A stretch of 64,000 nt of DNA from Pseudoalteromonas espejiana DSM 9414 (GCF_002221525.1 NZ_CP011028.1:755001-819000); one strand, 5' to 3'. Positions 1 through 8,622 are shown, counted from the stretch's first letter. Notes: generated by a model not told the origin, from the sequence alone. Made by a program: numbers and translations.

Positions 1-27
1 TAAAAACGCATAAGCTTGGAGAGTAAA

Positions 28-1215
28 GTGGCTAAGCAGTTTGATGTTGTAATTATTGGTGGCGGGCTTGCCGGTGCAAGCTGTGCGCTAAGCATTGCAA
101 AAACAAATCCTTCACTGACTATTGCGGTAGTAGAAGCAAACCAAGTAACGGGCGATTACCACCCGAGCTTTGATGACAGAAGCATAGCCCTAGCTCAGCA
201 GTCGGTAGAGTATTTACAGCGCTTAAATTTGTTTGAAAAAAGTGCACCCTATACCGCGGCTATAAAAAAAGTCAGCGTGTCGGATCGCGGTCACTTTGGT
301 AAAGCACATATTAATTGCGACGAGTTTGCTAAGCCCTCATTAGGTTACGTCGTTGAGGTAAACCCATTTGGCCGAGCGCTTTATCAGCGCTTAACACACG
401 CGAGCATCTCACTTTATTGCCCCGATAGTGTAAGCACTATTAAGCAAAGCCTAAACAGTAACGAGCTTACTCTACAAAGCGGCGAGCAATTAAACACTAA
501 GCTACTTGTTATTGCCGATGGTGCACAATCTCCAACCCGAAAATTACTTGGTTTACACTTTAACACTCAGCCCTATGAGCAAGGCGCTATTATAGCCAAT
601 GTTGAAGTAGCAGGCGGGCATAACAACCATGCGTATGAACGCTTTACCGAGCATGGGCCTATGGCGCTTTTACCAATGAGCAATAACCGTTACTCATTAG
701 TGTGGTGTATGACAAAGCAGCAAGTTGAGCAGTATACTGCCTTAAACGAAAGCGACTTTTTAAATGCGCTACAAAGTGCATTTGGTTACCGAGCAGGGCA
801 ATTTACAAAAGTGGGCACACGCACAAGCTACCCACTGGTTTATGGGCAAGCAGAATCATTAACGGCGCATCGTACAGTAGTAATTGGTAACGCCGCACAT
901 GCTATTCACCCTATTGCAGGGCAGGGCTTTAATTTAGGCCTGCGTGATGTACAAGTACTTAGTGATTTAATAGCAACAAGTAAAAACGAGTTAGGCAGCT
1001 ATGCGTTTACTCGTGAGTATTCACAAAAACGCAGTAGCGATATAAACACCGTAATGACATTAACCGATGCACTGGTTAGGCTTTTTTCAAACTCGTCACG
1101 GGTATTAGCACTTGGGCGCAGCATTGGGCTTTTCTCAATGGATTTATTTCCCGCATTAAAAGCACCCTTGGCAAAGCAGCTAATGGGGCAAGTTAAACAA
1201 GGTACACGTTTATGA
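28..1215 (+). CDS. ubiH: 2-octaprenyl-6-methoxyphenol hydroxylase (UbiH), FAD-dependent
   Basis: UbiH-family flavoprotein monooxygenase that hydroxylates the benzoquinone ring of the ubiquinone precursor, probably within the Ubi complex. The N-terminal Rossmann motif VIIGGGLAGA binds FAD. A central IADGAQSPTR motif and the C-terminal GNAAHAIHPIAGQGFNLG motif near residue 287 complete the family signature. The GN rather than GD in the last motif is as in E. coli UbiH. The reading frame is open from a TTG at 16, but a GTG at 28 has GGAGAG just upstream and is the better start. The stop overlaps the next gene by ATGA, indicating translational coupling. The TAA at 1-3 may end an upstream gene; pepP is usual there, but it is not visible. 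Confidence 0.88.
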   Translation: MAKQFDVVIIGGGLAGASCALSIAKTNPSLTIAVVEANQVTGDYHPSFDDRSIALAQQSVEYLQRLNLFEKSAPYTAAIKKVSVSDRGHFGKAHINCDEFAKPSLGYVVEVNPFGRALYQRLTHASISLYCPDSVSTIKQSLNSNELTLQSGEQLNTKLLVIADGAQSPTRKLLGLHFNTQPYEQGAIIANVEVAGGHNNHAYERFTEHGPMALLPMSNNRYSLVWCMTKQQVEQYTALNESDFLNALQSAFGYRAGQFTKVGTRTSYPLVYGQAESLTAHRTVVIGNAAHAIHPIAGQGFNLGLRDVQVLSDLIATSKNELGSYAFTREYSQKRSSDINTVMTLTDALVRLFSNSSRVLALGRSIGLFSMDLFPALKAPLAKQLMGQVKQGTRL

Positions 1216-2378
1216 AGCAAGCACAGGTTTGTATAGTGGGTGGTGGCTGCGTAGGCTTAACCCTCGCTTTAGGGCTGGCAAAAGCCAATTTAAGTGTTGT
1301 GGTGTTAGATGCCGGGCCAAAACAAGCGCCCCCAACTGATGAATACGCCTTGCGCGTAAGTGCGCTGAGCATAGCAAGCCAAACCTTGTTTGAGCAACTA
1401 AACGTGTGGCCACACATAATGGCAGAGCGAGCGTGTGCCTATACGCATATGGACGTACGCGACGCCGACAGCTTTGGTAAAATAGCCTTTACTAACGAGC
1501 AACTTGAGCTTGATCACTTAGGCCATATAGTAGAGAACGATATTATTCGTTTTGCACTTATAAAAGAGCTAGAACAACAGCCAAGTGCCACACTCATGTT
1601 TGATACGCAGTATCAACAAATACACCAAAGTGAGTCCGACGTATTTATAACCCTTAAAAGCGGCGAGCCTATTATTGCTAAGCTGCTGGTAGCGGCCGAT
1701 GGCGCAAATTCGGCTATTCGTAAACAATTTAATATGGCGCTTAGCTTTAAAGATTACGACCACCACGCGCTAGTTGCTACGGTTAAAACCAAAGAGCCAC
1801 ACGCAAACACCGCGCGCCAAGTGTTTTTACCCACAGGGCCACTGGCATTTTTACCACTAAGTGATGCCAACACCCATTCTATTGTATGGTCTACCAGCCC
1901 TAACCATTGTGATGAGTTGTTAGCAATGGACGACAGCAGCTTCAATAAAGCCGTAATGGCTGCCATAGATGGCCAATGCGGGCTGTGTGAAGTGCAAAGT
2001 AAACGCGTAGCATTTCCACTAAAAATGCGTTACGCCCAGCAATGGGTTAACGGTAAAGTAGTGTTAATGGGCGATGCAGCTCATACCATTCACCCACTTG
2101 CAGGACTAGGTATGAACTTAGGCCTAAAAGACGCCGCTTATTTAATTGAGCTGTTAAGCAACGAAACTAAAGAGTTTGCGAGTACCCGTACACTTCGCGA
2201 TTACGAGCGCACCCGCAAGCTCGACGCGCAAAAGCACATAGCCATGATGCAAGGGCTCAAAGAGTTATTTGAAGGGGCAAATCCGGTTAAAAAACTTATT
2301 CGAGGAGTTGGGCTGTCACTCGTTGATAACCTAGGTCCAATAAAACACCTGTTCGCCAAAGAAGCGATTGGTAAGTAA
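1212..2378 (+). CDS. ubiI: UbiI/VisC-like 2-polyprenylphenol hydroxylase, FAD-dependent
   Basis: Second FAD-dependent ubiquinone-biosynthesis hydroxylase, 388 residues, overlapping ubiH by four bases (ATGA). It has the dinucleotide motif VCIVGGGCVGL at the N-terminus, AADGANSAIRK in the middle, and GDAAHTIHPLAGLGMNLG near residue 286. The GDAAH form and the position after ubiH match the visC/ubiI gene of the pepP-ubiH-ubiI order in E. coli, so the C5-hydroxylase is the best assignment. UbiF has the same motifs and cannot be excluded from sequence alone. The product should be cytoplasmic and membrane-associated through the Ubi complex. Confidence 0.82.
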   Translation: MKQAQVCIVGGGCVGLTLALGLAKANLSVVVLDAGPKQAPPTDEYALRVSALSIASQTLFEQLNVWPHIMAERACAYTHMDVRDADSFGKIAFTNEQLELDHLGHIVENDIIRFALIKELEQQPSATLMFDTQYQQIHQSESDVFITLKSGEPIIAKLLVAADGANSAIRKQFNMALSFKDYDHHALVATVKTKEPHANTARQVFLPTGPLAFLPLSDANTHSIVWSTSPNHCDELLAMDDSSFNKAVMAAIDGQCGLCEVQSKRVAFPLKMRYAQQWVNGKVVLMGDAAHTIHPLAGLGMNLGLKDAAYLIELLSNETKEFASTRTLRDYERTRKLDAQKHIAMMQGLKELFEGANPVKKLIRGVGLSLVDNLGPIKHLFAKEAIGK

Positions 2379-2477
2379 TGATTTATTTGCATAGCAATGT
2401 ATTCCAAGTTTTTAACACAATAGTTCGTAGGGTTGATAGCTTACTTAGCTATTTATAAAGAATTTTAAGGATCGAAT

Positions 2478-2822
2478 TTGATGAAGAAAGATAAAGTTCC
2501 TTATATAGTGGTGGTGATACTTACTTTATTAATCGTGTTTATACTATATCTCTTTCATGGAGCTTTCCCTTCAAGAAAGGATAGTGTTGATGCTTGGTTA
2601 AATACAGCTGCAATTATTAATGGTCTAATCACACCAATCCTTACATTAGCCGGTGTTGTTCTTATTTGGTTTACATGGCAGACGAGCAAAAAAGAGCTTG
2701 AAGCTACAAATGAAGTTTTGGAGTTAGATAAGGCAGTAAAAATCTTTACTGCTATGATTGATGCAACTAATAAGCTTCTAAATAAAAGAGTAACGTCGAA
2801 GCAAATACTCAAAAGTATTTAA
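2478..2822 (+). CDS. two-helix membrane protein, probable N-terminal fragment of a broken gene
   Basis: A 114-residue product with two hydrophobic segments (about residues 8-27 and 43-65) followed by a charged, probably coiled-coil stretch (WQTSKKELEATNEVLELD). Two helices followed by a coiled coil recall the N-terminus of PutAbiC-type putative abortive-infection proteins, but similarity beyond architecture cannot be shown here. The composition is more AT-rich than the flanking ubi genes. GGATCG lies about 9 bases upstream of the ATG. The frame ends in TAA at 2820, while the frame one base over stays open, apart from one TAG, to 3273. This is therefore most likely the front half of a decayed gene. 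It could still be expressed as a small membrane protein. Confidence 0.45.
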   Translation: MMKKDKVPYIVVVILTLLIVFILYLFHGAFPSRKDSVDAWLNTAAIINGLITPILTLAGVVLIWFTWQTSKKELEATNEVLELDKAVKIFTAMIDATNKLLNKRVTSKQILKSI

Positions 2823-2823
2823 T

Positions 2824-3273
2824 TTAATTGTGAAAGAATGGCATGATGGTGATTATAAGGGATAGCAGGTATTTGAAAATAATGATGAGAACTCAATTTT
2901 AAATGAAAAGTTTAAGCTGTTAATTGATCCGCCTAAGTACACACATCTTGATCTTATGACTAACTTTGGCAGAATAAATGTTGCAAATGTATTGCCACTT
3001 GAGCCGTTTAATAAAGAAAATTTTCTTGACGATGCTTTAAAATTTCATTTAATTAATATGTATACTAAATGCTTGGATAAGGAAGATAGACCGAGCCCAA
3101 TAAATAAAGTAATAATTATTTTAGAGTATATTCAGTTGTATAAAAGTAATGAAATGATCAGTGATACTTTAGTCAATTTATTTTTGTTTAATATCGAAGA
3201 CTCTGTATTAGAAGCTTTAGCCAATAATCCTTCAATCAAAGCTCATCCTATATTTAAAAAAATAGTCGAATAA
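2824..3273 (+). pseudogene. C-terminal remnant of the frameshifted membrane-protein gene
   Basis: This frame opens after a TAA at 2791, runs through the end of the preceding reading frame, meets an in-frame TAG at 2863, and continues without interruption to 3273. The intact part encodes 105 residues from the ATG at 2956, with coding potential but no ribosome binding site before that ATG. The simplest reading is one ancestral gene of about 265 codons from 2478 to 3273, broken by a frameshift between about 2794 and 2822 and by the TAG. The function of the C-terminal part is not recognised. A sequencing error would explain the shift but not both lesions easily. Confidence 0.5.
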
Positions 3274-3277
3274 CAGA

Positions 3278-3300
3278 GTGAAAATCTAATAGATTTTCAC
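3278..3300. terminator. perfect hairpin after the broken gene
   Basis: GTGAAAATCT and AGATTTTCAC pair perfectly across an AAT loop, four bases after the stop at 3273. There is no T-run on either side, so it may be a weak terminator or simply a 3' stabilising hairpin. Confidence 0.4.
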
Positions 3301-3383
3301 TTGAGACTACAACTTCTTACTTCTAACCTATTAATACAGAAAGCAATTCTAAACTTACTCAAATAAGCTATAGACTCTTCATT

Positions 3384-4583
3384 TTATATCTTTTTTTGTG
3401 CTTCATTCACCATATCTTTGAGCGCATCAATTAACATTGGGTCTCGCGAGTTTTGTTTAGCAAGTTTTAGTGCATGTTTCATACTAGTAACGGCTTTTTT
3501 AAATTGTTTGTCAGCTGTGTAGCCTTGCGATAATCGCATGTGTGAGTAAGCCGCATTAGGGTAATCGCGAGTAAATTGTTTAAGCGTAGCTATCGCTTTT
3601 TTAGTGTTACCAAATTTTTGCTGGCTATGGGCAAATTCTACGTACACATCTTGTGGAATTTTAAGCTCAAAACCGAACTTATCACTCAGTGCTTGGTAGT
3701 AACCGATAATAAGCGATACATCAGCAAATTTTCCGTGCTCGTCAGTCACTTTAAATATTAGGTCACTAAATAAGGTGATTAGGCTATCGCTAAGTGCTGG
3801 TAATATAGTGCCCATATGAGAAAAAGTAGGGTAATGCTTATACTCCCATTTTAGCTGTGTAGGCATTTGCTGTTCTAAATTTACTAACGTATTTAATGCG
3901 CCTGTATAAAAACGCGCGCCTTCACTTGCTACACTAATAAATAAGGTTTGTTCGCCTTTAGGGTTTTTAGTGTATTTAATAATGTTACTTTTTAACTCTT
4001 CATCACTCCACCAACTATTAGGGCTTATAGCTATGTAGTTGTTAAATAATTCAGGCTGATTAACTAAAGTATAAAGCGCCAATGTACCAGCATTAGAGTG
4101 ACCAATTAAGGTGTTGTAGCCGTTAGTTGAGTAATTGCTATTTATGTAGGGCATGAGTTCGTCAGACACAAACTTTAAAAAACTATCGGTTTGCCCAGCA
4201 TCGGGCCATTTATTCTTTACAAAAGTTTGAAACTCAGTTTTAGGCTCCCCTTCTACTTTTGGTAAGTAATCACGCACGCGGTTGGTTGTATCAATACCAA
4301 CAAGCATGGCATTAGGTATTTGCTCGTAGTCAATAAGGGATTTTATAACGCCAGATGCCATATGAAAGTGCTCAACACCATCAAGTAAATAAATAACATA
4401 AAGCGGCTGATCATCTTTTACAGTGTCAGGTATAAAAATTCTGATTGGCCTGTCTTCGTTAAGTATTTTTGATTGTAGAATAACTTTTTTACCAACGGTT
4501 ATGTCGGTTGTAGCGGTGCTTGCATAGCTTAAAAAAGGTGTACTAAAAGTAAGTGCTAATACGAGCGATAGTAAGAGCTTCAC
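3384..4583 (-). CDS. secreted alpha/beta-hydrolase (IroE/Fes-like putative esterase) with C-terminal TPR
   Basis: A 399-residue exported esterase. It begins with a signal peptide (MKLLLSLVLALTFSTPFLSYA). A putative-esterase (D-esterase/IroE type) alpha/beta-hydrolase domain follows to about residue 270, with the nucleophile elbow GHSNAG near residue 162 and a candidate catalytic histidine in FSHMG. The last 100 residues look like tetratricopeptide helices (KKAIATLKQFTRDYPNAAYSHMRLSQGY), a combination common for this family in Alteromonadales. Substrates of relatives include ferric-siderophore esters and other acyl esters; nothing here picks one. It is monocistronic, divergent from rpsF and separated from it by 344 bases. 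Confidence 0.78.
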   Translation of the reverse strand: MKLLLSLVLALTFSTPFLSYASTATTDITVGKKVILQSKILNEDRPIRIFIPDTVKDDQPLYVIYLLDGVEHFHMASGVIKSLIDYEQIPNAMLVGIDTTNRVRDYLPKVEGEPKTEFQTFVKNKWPDAGQTDSFLKFVSDELMPYINSNYSTNGYNTLIGHSNAGTLALYTLVNQPELFNNYIAISPNSWWSDEELKSNIIKYTKNPKGEQTLFISVASEGARFYTGALNTLVNLEQQMPTQLKWEYKHYPTFSHMGTILPALSDSLITLFSDLIFKVTDEHGKFADVSLIIGYYQALSDKFGFELKIPQDVYVEFAHSQQKFGNTKKAIATLKQFTRDYPNAAYSHMRLSQGYTADKQFKKAVTSMKHALKLAKQNSRDPMLIDALKDMVNEAQKKI

Positions 4584-4806
4584 AAATATCCTTATTTAAT
4601 AATGTATTGCTTAATAATTGCACGCCTTTAGATTTGAGTAAATGTTTATATTTAAGAGGCAAATGTAGAGCTTAAGTAATTAACAGCTGCCCTTTTCACA
4701 CGAGTAAGCTCAGCATTTACTTATAGGTGTTCAGCTCGCTGGCGCGATGAGTAAACAGGTAATATTTAGCTTTATAAACTTATCTATCAAAGCTTAAAAA
4801 ACCTGC

Positions 4807-4835
4807 TTGCTTAATTATCCATCTAAGCGTAAAAT
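4807..4835 (+). promoter_or_regulatory. sigma-70 promoter of the rpsF operon
   Basis: TTGCTT at 4807-4812 and TAAAAT at 4830-4835 are separated by exactly 17 bases and lie upstream of the structured rpsF leader. Transcription would begin near 4841. The rest of 4584-4927 shows only AT-rich spacer. Confidence 0.6.
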
Positions 4836-4864
4836 GCGCGCTCATTTCGGCTTTTATACTATTA

Positions 4865-4923
4865 ATTCCTTGCCTTAAACCGACCGGCCGAAACGGTAGA
4901 AGGCTCTATTAACCGTAAGGAAT
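4865..4923 (+). ncRNA. candidate S6:S18-binding leader (rpsF autoregulatory RNA)
   Basis: ATTCCTT (4865-4871) pairs perfectly with AAGGAAT (4917-4923), which contains the Shine-Dalgarno of rpsF. Inside it, GCCTT (4872-4876) pairs with AAGGC (4900-4904). Above a 5' bulge that includes CCG, ACCG (4883-4886) pairs with CGGT (4894-4897). A bulged hairpin with a CCG trinucleotide is the hallmark of the described bacterial rpsF leader that binds the S6:S18 complex and mimics its 16S rRNA site. Excess S6:S18 would be expected to stabilise the fold and hide the start of rpsF. Confidence 0.7.
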
Positions 4924-4927
4924 ATCC

Positions 4928-5269
4928 ATGCGTCATTACGAAATCGTATTCATGGTTCACCCTGATCAGAGTGAGCAAGTATCTGGTATGATCGAACGTT
5001 ATACTGGTTCTATCACTGAAGCTGGTGGTACTATCCACCGTCTTGAAGACTGGGGCCGTCGTCAACTGGCTTACCCAATTAACAAGCTTCATAAAGCTCA
5101 TTATGTTCTTATGAACGTTGAAGCACCTACTGAAGTAATCAGCGAGCTAGAAACTACTTTCCGCTACAACGATGCAGTGCTTCGTAACTTAGTTATGCGT
5201 ACTAAAAATGCAGTAACTGAAGCGTCTCCTCTTGCAAGAGAAGAGAAGAAAGAAGCACCAGCTGCTTAA
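4928..5269 (+). CDS. rpsF: 30S ribosomal protein S6
   Basis: S6 is 113 residues and pairs with S18 on the 30S platform. The sequence opens [18 protein letters not shown] and includes [14 protein letters not shown] and the HYVLMNVEA strand, all characteristic of S6. The C-terminus lacks the long glutamate tail of E. coli S6 and ends [16 protein letters not shown] just upstream is the ribosome binding site and is held in the leader hairpin. First gene of the rpsF-priB-rpsR-rplI operon. Confidence 0.97.
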   Translation: MRHYEIVFMVHPDQSEQVSGMIERYTGSITEAGGTIHRLEDWGRRQLAYPINKLHKAHYVLMNVEAPTEVISELETTFRYNDAVLRNLVMRTKNAVTEASPLAREEKKEAPAA

Positions 5270-5312
5270 TTGTTTTGAGTCCTAGCATGGCACGTAATCA
5301 GCAGTTAGTGTA

Positions 5313-5630
5313 ATGGTTAGCCCATATATGAATCAGCTGGTTATATCGGGGGTTGTTTGTAAAACACCCAAGTTTAGCCAAAGCCCTGCAGGCATACCGC
5401 ATTGTATTTTTGTTGTTGAACATAAATCGATGCAAACCGAAGCAGACCTTAACCGTAATAGTTACGTTAGGCTTCAGGTTGTTGCCAGTGGTAAGCAAAT
5501 GCAACAACAGACTCAACATTTGCACGTTGGGCAGGCATTGCAAGTGAGTGGTTTTTTAAATCGCCACGAAGGTCGTAACGGCCTTAGCCAATTGGTTTTG
5601 CATGCTCAGCATATAGAAAGAATTATTTGA
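5313..5630 (+). CDS. priB: primosomal replication protein N (PriB)
   Basis: PriB is a small dimeric OB-fold single-strand-binding protein of the PriA restart primosome. The 105-residue length is normal. The pattern NQLVISGVVCKTPKFSQSP, the HCIFVVEH strand and QALQVSGFL are PriB-like and distinguish it from SSB, which is longer and has an acidic tail. Placement between rpsF and rpsR is diagnostic in Gammaproteobacteria. A second ATG at 5328 (MNQLV) would trim five residues and aligns better with many PriB proteins. Confidence 0.93.
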   Translation: MVSPYMNQLVISGVVCKTPKFSQSPAGIPHCIFVVEHKSMQTEADLNRNSYVRLQVVASGKQMQQQTQHLHVGQALQVSGFLNRHEGRNGLSQLVLHAQHIERII

Positions 5631-5642
5631 GGAATTAATCTC

Positions 5643-5870
5643 ATGGCACGTTATTTCAGACGTCGTAAGTTCTGCCGCTTTAAAGCGGAAGGCGTACAAC
5701 AAATCGATTACAAAGATCTAGCTACTCTTAGAAACTATGTTACAGAAAGTGGCAAAATCGTACCTAGCCGTATTACAGGTACTAGCGCTAAATACCAGCG
5801 CCAGCTAGCAACTGCTATTAAGCGTGCTCGCTACTTAGCCCTTCTTCCATACACTGACTTACATAAGTAA
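5643..5870 (+). CDS. rpsR: 30S ribosomal protein S18
   Basis: S18, 75 residues, exactly the E. coli length. [15 protein letters not shown] at the N-terminus, the central [17 protein letters not shown] and the [13 protein letters not shown] tail are near-invariant S18 motifs. It binds S6 on the small subunit and, as part of S6:S18, is the expected ligand of the leader at 4865. GAGGAATTAATCTC precedes the ATG. It follows priB by 12 bases in the same operon. Confidence 0.97.
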
Positions 5871-5905
5871 GCAGCGGATTAACAGTTTTTAAAAGGTGTA
5901 GAAAC

Positions 5906-6358
5906 ATGCAAGTTATTCTACTAGATAAGATCGCTAACCTAGGTGGCCTAGGTGACCAGGTTGTTGTTAAATCTGGCTTCGCACGTAACTTCCTTTTCCC
6001 GCAAGGTAAGGCAGTTCCTGCAACTAAAGCAAACATTGAAACGTTTGATGCTCGTCGCGCAGACTTAGAAGCGAAAATCGCTGAACAGTTAACTGCAGCA
6101 CAAGCACGCGCTGACAAACTAGAAGCATTAGCAGAAGTTACTTTAGTATCTAAAGCTGGTGACGAAGGTAAGCTATTCGGTTCAATCGGTACTCGTGACA
6201 TCGCTGACGCTATCTCAGCTGTTGGTGTTGAAGTTGCTAAATCAGAAGTTCGTTTACCTCTAGGTACTATCCGTGAGACTGGCGAATTTGACGTTGCAAT
6301 CGCAGTACACTCAGACGTAACAGCTACTATTAAAGTAATCGTTATTGCTGAAGCTTAA
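5906..6358 (+). CDS. rplI: 50S ribosomal protein L9
   Basis: L9, 150 residues (E. coli 149). The N-terminal rRNA-binding domain begins [19 protein letters not shown] and includes the signature [17 protein letters not shown] long alanine/glutamate-rich connecting helix follows (residues about 45-75), then the C-terminal domain with [28 protein letters not shown] precedes the ATG. It is the last gene of the S6 operon and is followed directly by a strong intrinsic terminator. Confidence 0.97.
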   Translation: MQVILLDKIANLGGLGDQVVVKSGFARNFLFPQGKAVPATKANIETFDARRADLEAKIAEQLTAAQARADKLEALAEVTLVSKAGDEGKLFGSIGTRDIADAISAVGVEVAKSEVRLPLGTIRETGEFDVAIAVHSDVTATIKVIVIAEA

Positions 6359-6373
6359 TTTTTAATTAAGCCC

Positions 6374-6403
6374 AAAAAGCCGTGCTTTTAGCGCGGCTTT
6401 TTT
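6374..6403 (+). terminator. intrinsic terminator of the rpsF-rplI operon
   Basis: AAAAAGCCGTGC and GCGCGGCTTTTTT form a GC-rich stem with one G-T wobble around a TTTTA loop, followed by a T-run. It starts 15 bases after the rplI stop. Confidence 0.9.
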
Positions 6404-6544
6404 GTGTCTAAAATTCCTCTAAACTCTTTCTAATTTTTCCCCAATAAATATTTTTATTATTTATTTAAACCTTTCTTGCCTGTCTTTGCGTCTTACTTAT
6501 CAATAAACTAAAAGCATAAAAATAATTAAAAGGCGACATCACGG

Positions 6545-7093
6545 ATGTTACACGTTAAACCCGAAAACGCGCCCATGTGCGAAGCTGCCTTAATTGAGCA
6601 AGTTAAGTCGGGCGACCAAAGCGCATACAAAACGTTATATGAGTTGCATATAAAGCGTGTTTACGGTTTATGCTTGCGCTTATTAGCCGATGAAGCACAT
6701 GCACAAGATGCAGCCCAAGAGGTGTTTGTGCAGGTATGGTATAAAATAGCGCAGTTTGACGGGCGTTCTCAGTTTTCTACTTGGTTATACAGTGTGGCAA
6801 GTAACGTGGCGATTAGTTATGTACGCAAACATAAAAGCTGGCTTAATAAAGTAATAAGTTTTGAACAAAGCGGCATGGATGAGCAAAGCGCACAAAGCTG
6901 TAAAGGCTTAAATGGGTTAGATAAATTAATTATTCGCTTACCAGAGCGCGCCCGTATGGTGTTTGTTTTATACGCCATTGAAGGCTACCGCCACGAAGAA
7001 ATAGCCAAGCAACTAGGTATGGCTGTAGGGTCGAGCAAATCGCAATATCATCGTGCAAGGCAGTTGTTACAAGAGTGGTACGAGTATGAGTAA
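6545..7093 (+). CDS. ECF-type RNA polymerase sigma factor
   Basis: A 182-residue RpoE-like extracytoplasmic-function sigma factor. Region 2 includes the core-binding and -10-recognition segment (AQDAAQEVFVQVWYKIAQF, then FSTWLYSVASNVAISYVRK). Region 4 has a C-terminal helix-turn-helix (EEIAKQLGMAVGSSKSQYHRARQLLQ). No sigma region 3 or C-terminal extension is present. The gene overlaps the next one by 8 bases, as sigma/anti-sigma pairs usually do. It should direct a small envelope-stress or membrane-related regulon; the target promoters cannot be read from this window. Confidence 0.88.
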   Translation: MLHVKPENAPMCEAALIEQVKSGDQSAYKTLYELHIKRVYGLCLRLLADEAHAQDAAQEVFVQVWYKIAQFDGRSQFSTWLYSVASNVAISYVRKHKSWLNKVISFEQSGMDEQSAQSCKGLNGLDKLIIRLPERARMVFVLYAIEGYRHEEIAKQLGMAVGSSKSQYHRARQLLQEWYEYE

Positions 7094-7562
7094 ACAAAAT
7101 TTTGATGACTACTTAAACGAGTCTTTAAATAACTTAAATAAAGACATAGCACCTAATAAACCGCTTTGGGCGGGTATAGAGCATGCCATAGTAACGGCAA
7201 AACCGAGTGCTAATAAAGCCCCTTTGTGGCCAAAATTAACCGCTATTGCTGCTTGCAGTGTGGCCGCCTTGCTTGCTGTAAATATGTTTATAAACAATAA
7301 CGAGCCAAACCAAGTCATGGTTATGAGCGATTATTTTAAAGCGCAAAAGCAAAGTTTATTAGTGCAGTATAAAAACCAAGATGCACTTACCAATAACTGG
7401 CAGGCACAGCTACAAGAACTTGAAGAAGCAGAGCGGGCAATTAAACAAGCGCTTGAAAACGAGCCTCAAAACCAAGCGTTACTCACCATGCTGGCGCAAG
7501 TTTACCAGCAACAACTCGATTTAATTAACAAGGTGCATGCACCGCGTTGGCAGCAAATATAG
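7086..7562 (+). CDS. putative membrane anti-sigma factor
   Basis: A 158-residue single-pass membrane protein translated from an ATG inside the end of the sigma-factor gene. A longer frame from a GTG at 7053 is unlikely. The N-terminal 50 residues are cytoplasmic in character, a hydrophobic helix follows (KLTAIAACSVAALLAVNMFI), and the rest is a glutamine/glutamate-rich helical, probably coiled-coil periplasmic part. There is no zinc-binding HxxxCxxC motif, so it is not a classical ZAS-domain anti-sigma factor. The role is inferred from the overlap, the topology and the position between the sigma gene and a DUF4097 protein. Confidence 0.65.
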   Translation: MSKQNFDDYLNESLNNLNKDIAPNKPLWAGIEHAIVTAKPSANKAPLWPKLTAIAACSVAALLAVNMFINNNEPNQVMVMSDYFKAQKQSLLVQYKNQDALTNNWQAQLQELEEAERAIKQALENEPQNQALLTMLAQVYQQQLDLINKVHAPRWQQI

Positions 7563-7571
7563 GGGAATAAC

Positions 7572-8510
7572 ATGAAAGCAATTTTACTCGGATTAAGTCT
7601 ATTACCACTAAGCGTTATAGCGGGTGACAAAATAGATAAGCAAATAGAGGTGCCAAGCGGTGGTACTATTTTTATTGAAAACCAGCGCGGCGATGTAAAC
7701 ATAACCGGCTGGGATAAAAATGAGTTTAAAGTATCTGGCGAGCTTGATGATAAGGCACAAGGGTTTGAGCTAAAAACCACGGGCGATAAAACCGAGTTTA
7801 TAGTAAAAATGCCACGCCACTTGGGTTGGGGAAGCAATGGCGATGGCTCTAACTTAACTGTATTTATGCCAAAAAGCAGTAGTTTAGAGTTTGCAGGTGT
7901 TAATGTGTCGGTGGTGGCTAAAACCCTTAATAACGGTGCTGAAGTAGATGTAGTTAACGGTGAAATTACCGTTGATGATATTACTGGCAATATTAAGCTC
8001 ACCACGGTAAATGGTGATGTAAACGCAGAAAACTTAAACGGTAATATTCAATTTGAAACCGTAAACGGTGAAATCAACGATAGGCAATCAACTGGAGAAC
8101 TACGTTTTAGTGCTGTAAATGGTGATATTAAATCAAACTCAACAGCAAGTGATATACGATTAGAAAACGTCAACGGCGATATCGATTTTACATTATCGAG
8201 CATTAAAAATTTACGTATAAATACCGTAAATGGCGAAGCAGAAGTACACATTAAAGAGCTGTTAAAAGGTGGCGATGTGCGTTTTGAGTCGGTAAGTGGC
8301 GATGCTGATTTTTACTTCCCGCAAAGTGTATCGGCTAAATTTGAAATTAAAGCCCATGCTAATGGTAAAATTATTAATAAAGTAACCCGCGATAAAGTAA
8401 GCAAAGCTAAATACGGCCCTTCAAGCGATTTAGAGTTTAGCGCAAATGGCGGCAATGCAAACGTTGAAATGGATACCATAAGCGGGCGCATAGAGGTTCG
8501 TACTAAATAG
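7572..8510 (+). CDS. secreted DUF4097-family beta-repeat protein
   Basis: A 312-residue exported protein with a signal peptide (MKAILLGLSLLPLSVIAG). It has an array of short beta-strand repeats centred on VNGDI/VNGEI (for example LTTVNGDVN, FETVNGEIN, FSAVNGDIK, LENVNGDID), the pattern of DUF4097 right-handed beta-solenoid proteins. It follows the anti-sigma gene by 9 bases and so forms the third gene of the operon. DUF4097 proteins often accompany ECF sigma/anti-sigma pairs and are thought to act in the envelope, but the biochemical role is not established. ATAGGGGAATAAC gives the ribosome binding site. Confidence 0.8.
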   Translation: MKAILLGLSLLPLSVIAGDKIDKQIEVPSGGTIFIENQRGDVNITGWDKNEFKVSGELDDKAQGFELKTTGDKTEFIVKMPRHLGWGSNGDGSNLTVFMPKSSSLEFAGVNVSVVAKTLNNGAEVDVVNGEITVDDITGNIKLTTVNGDVNAENLNGNIQFETVNGEINDRQSTGELRFSAVNGDIKSNSTASDIRLENVNGDIDFTLSSIKNLRINTVNGEAEVHIKELLKGGDVRFESVSGDADFYFPQSVSAKFEIKAHANGKIINKVTRDKVSKAKYGPSSDLEFSANGGNANVEMDTISGRIEVRTK

Positions 8511-8534
8511 TGTATTTAGCGTGTATGATTACAA

Positions 8535-8559
8535 AAAGCAGGAAAAGATTTCCTGCTTT
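8535..8559 (+). terminator. hairpin after the sigma-factor operon
   Basis: AAAGCAGGAAA and TTTCCTGCTTT pair perfectly around an AGA loop, 24 bases after the stop. The T-run is only the three bases in the stem, so termination may be partial. Confidence 0.6.
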
Positions 8560-8622
8560 GCTATTTGCACAGCCCCGCCAAGTCGATAGAATAGAGCCAT
8601 TCAATTTTAGTACTGTGAAGTT

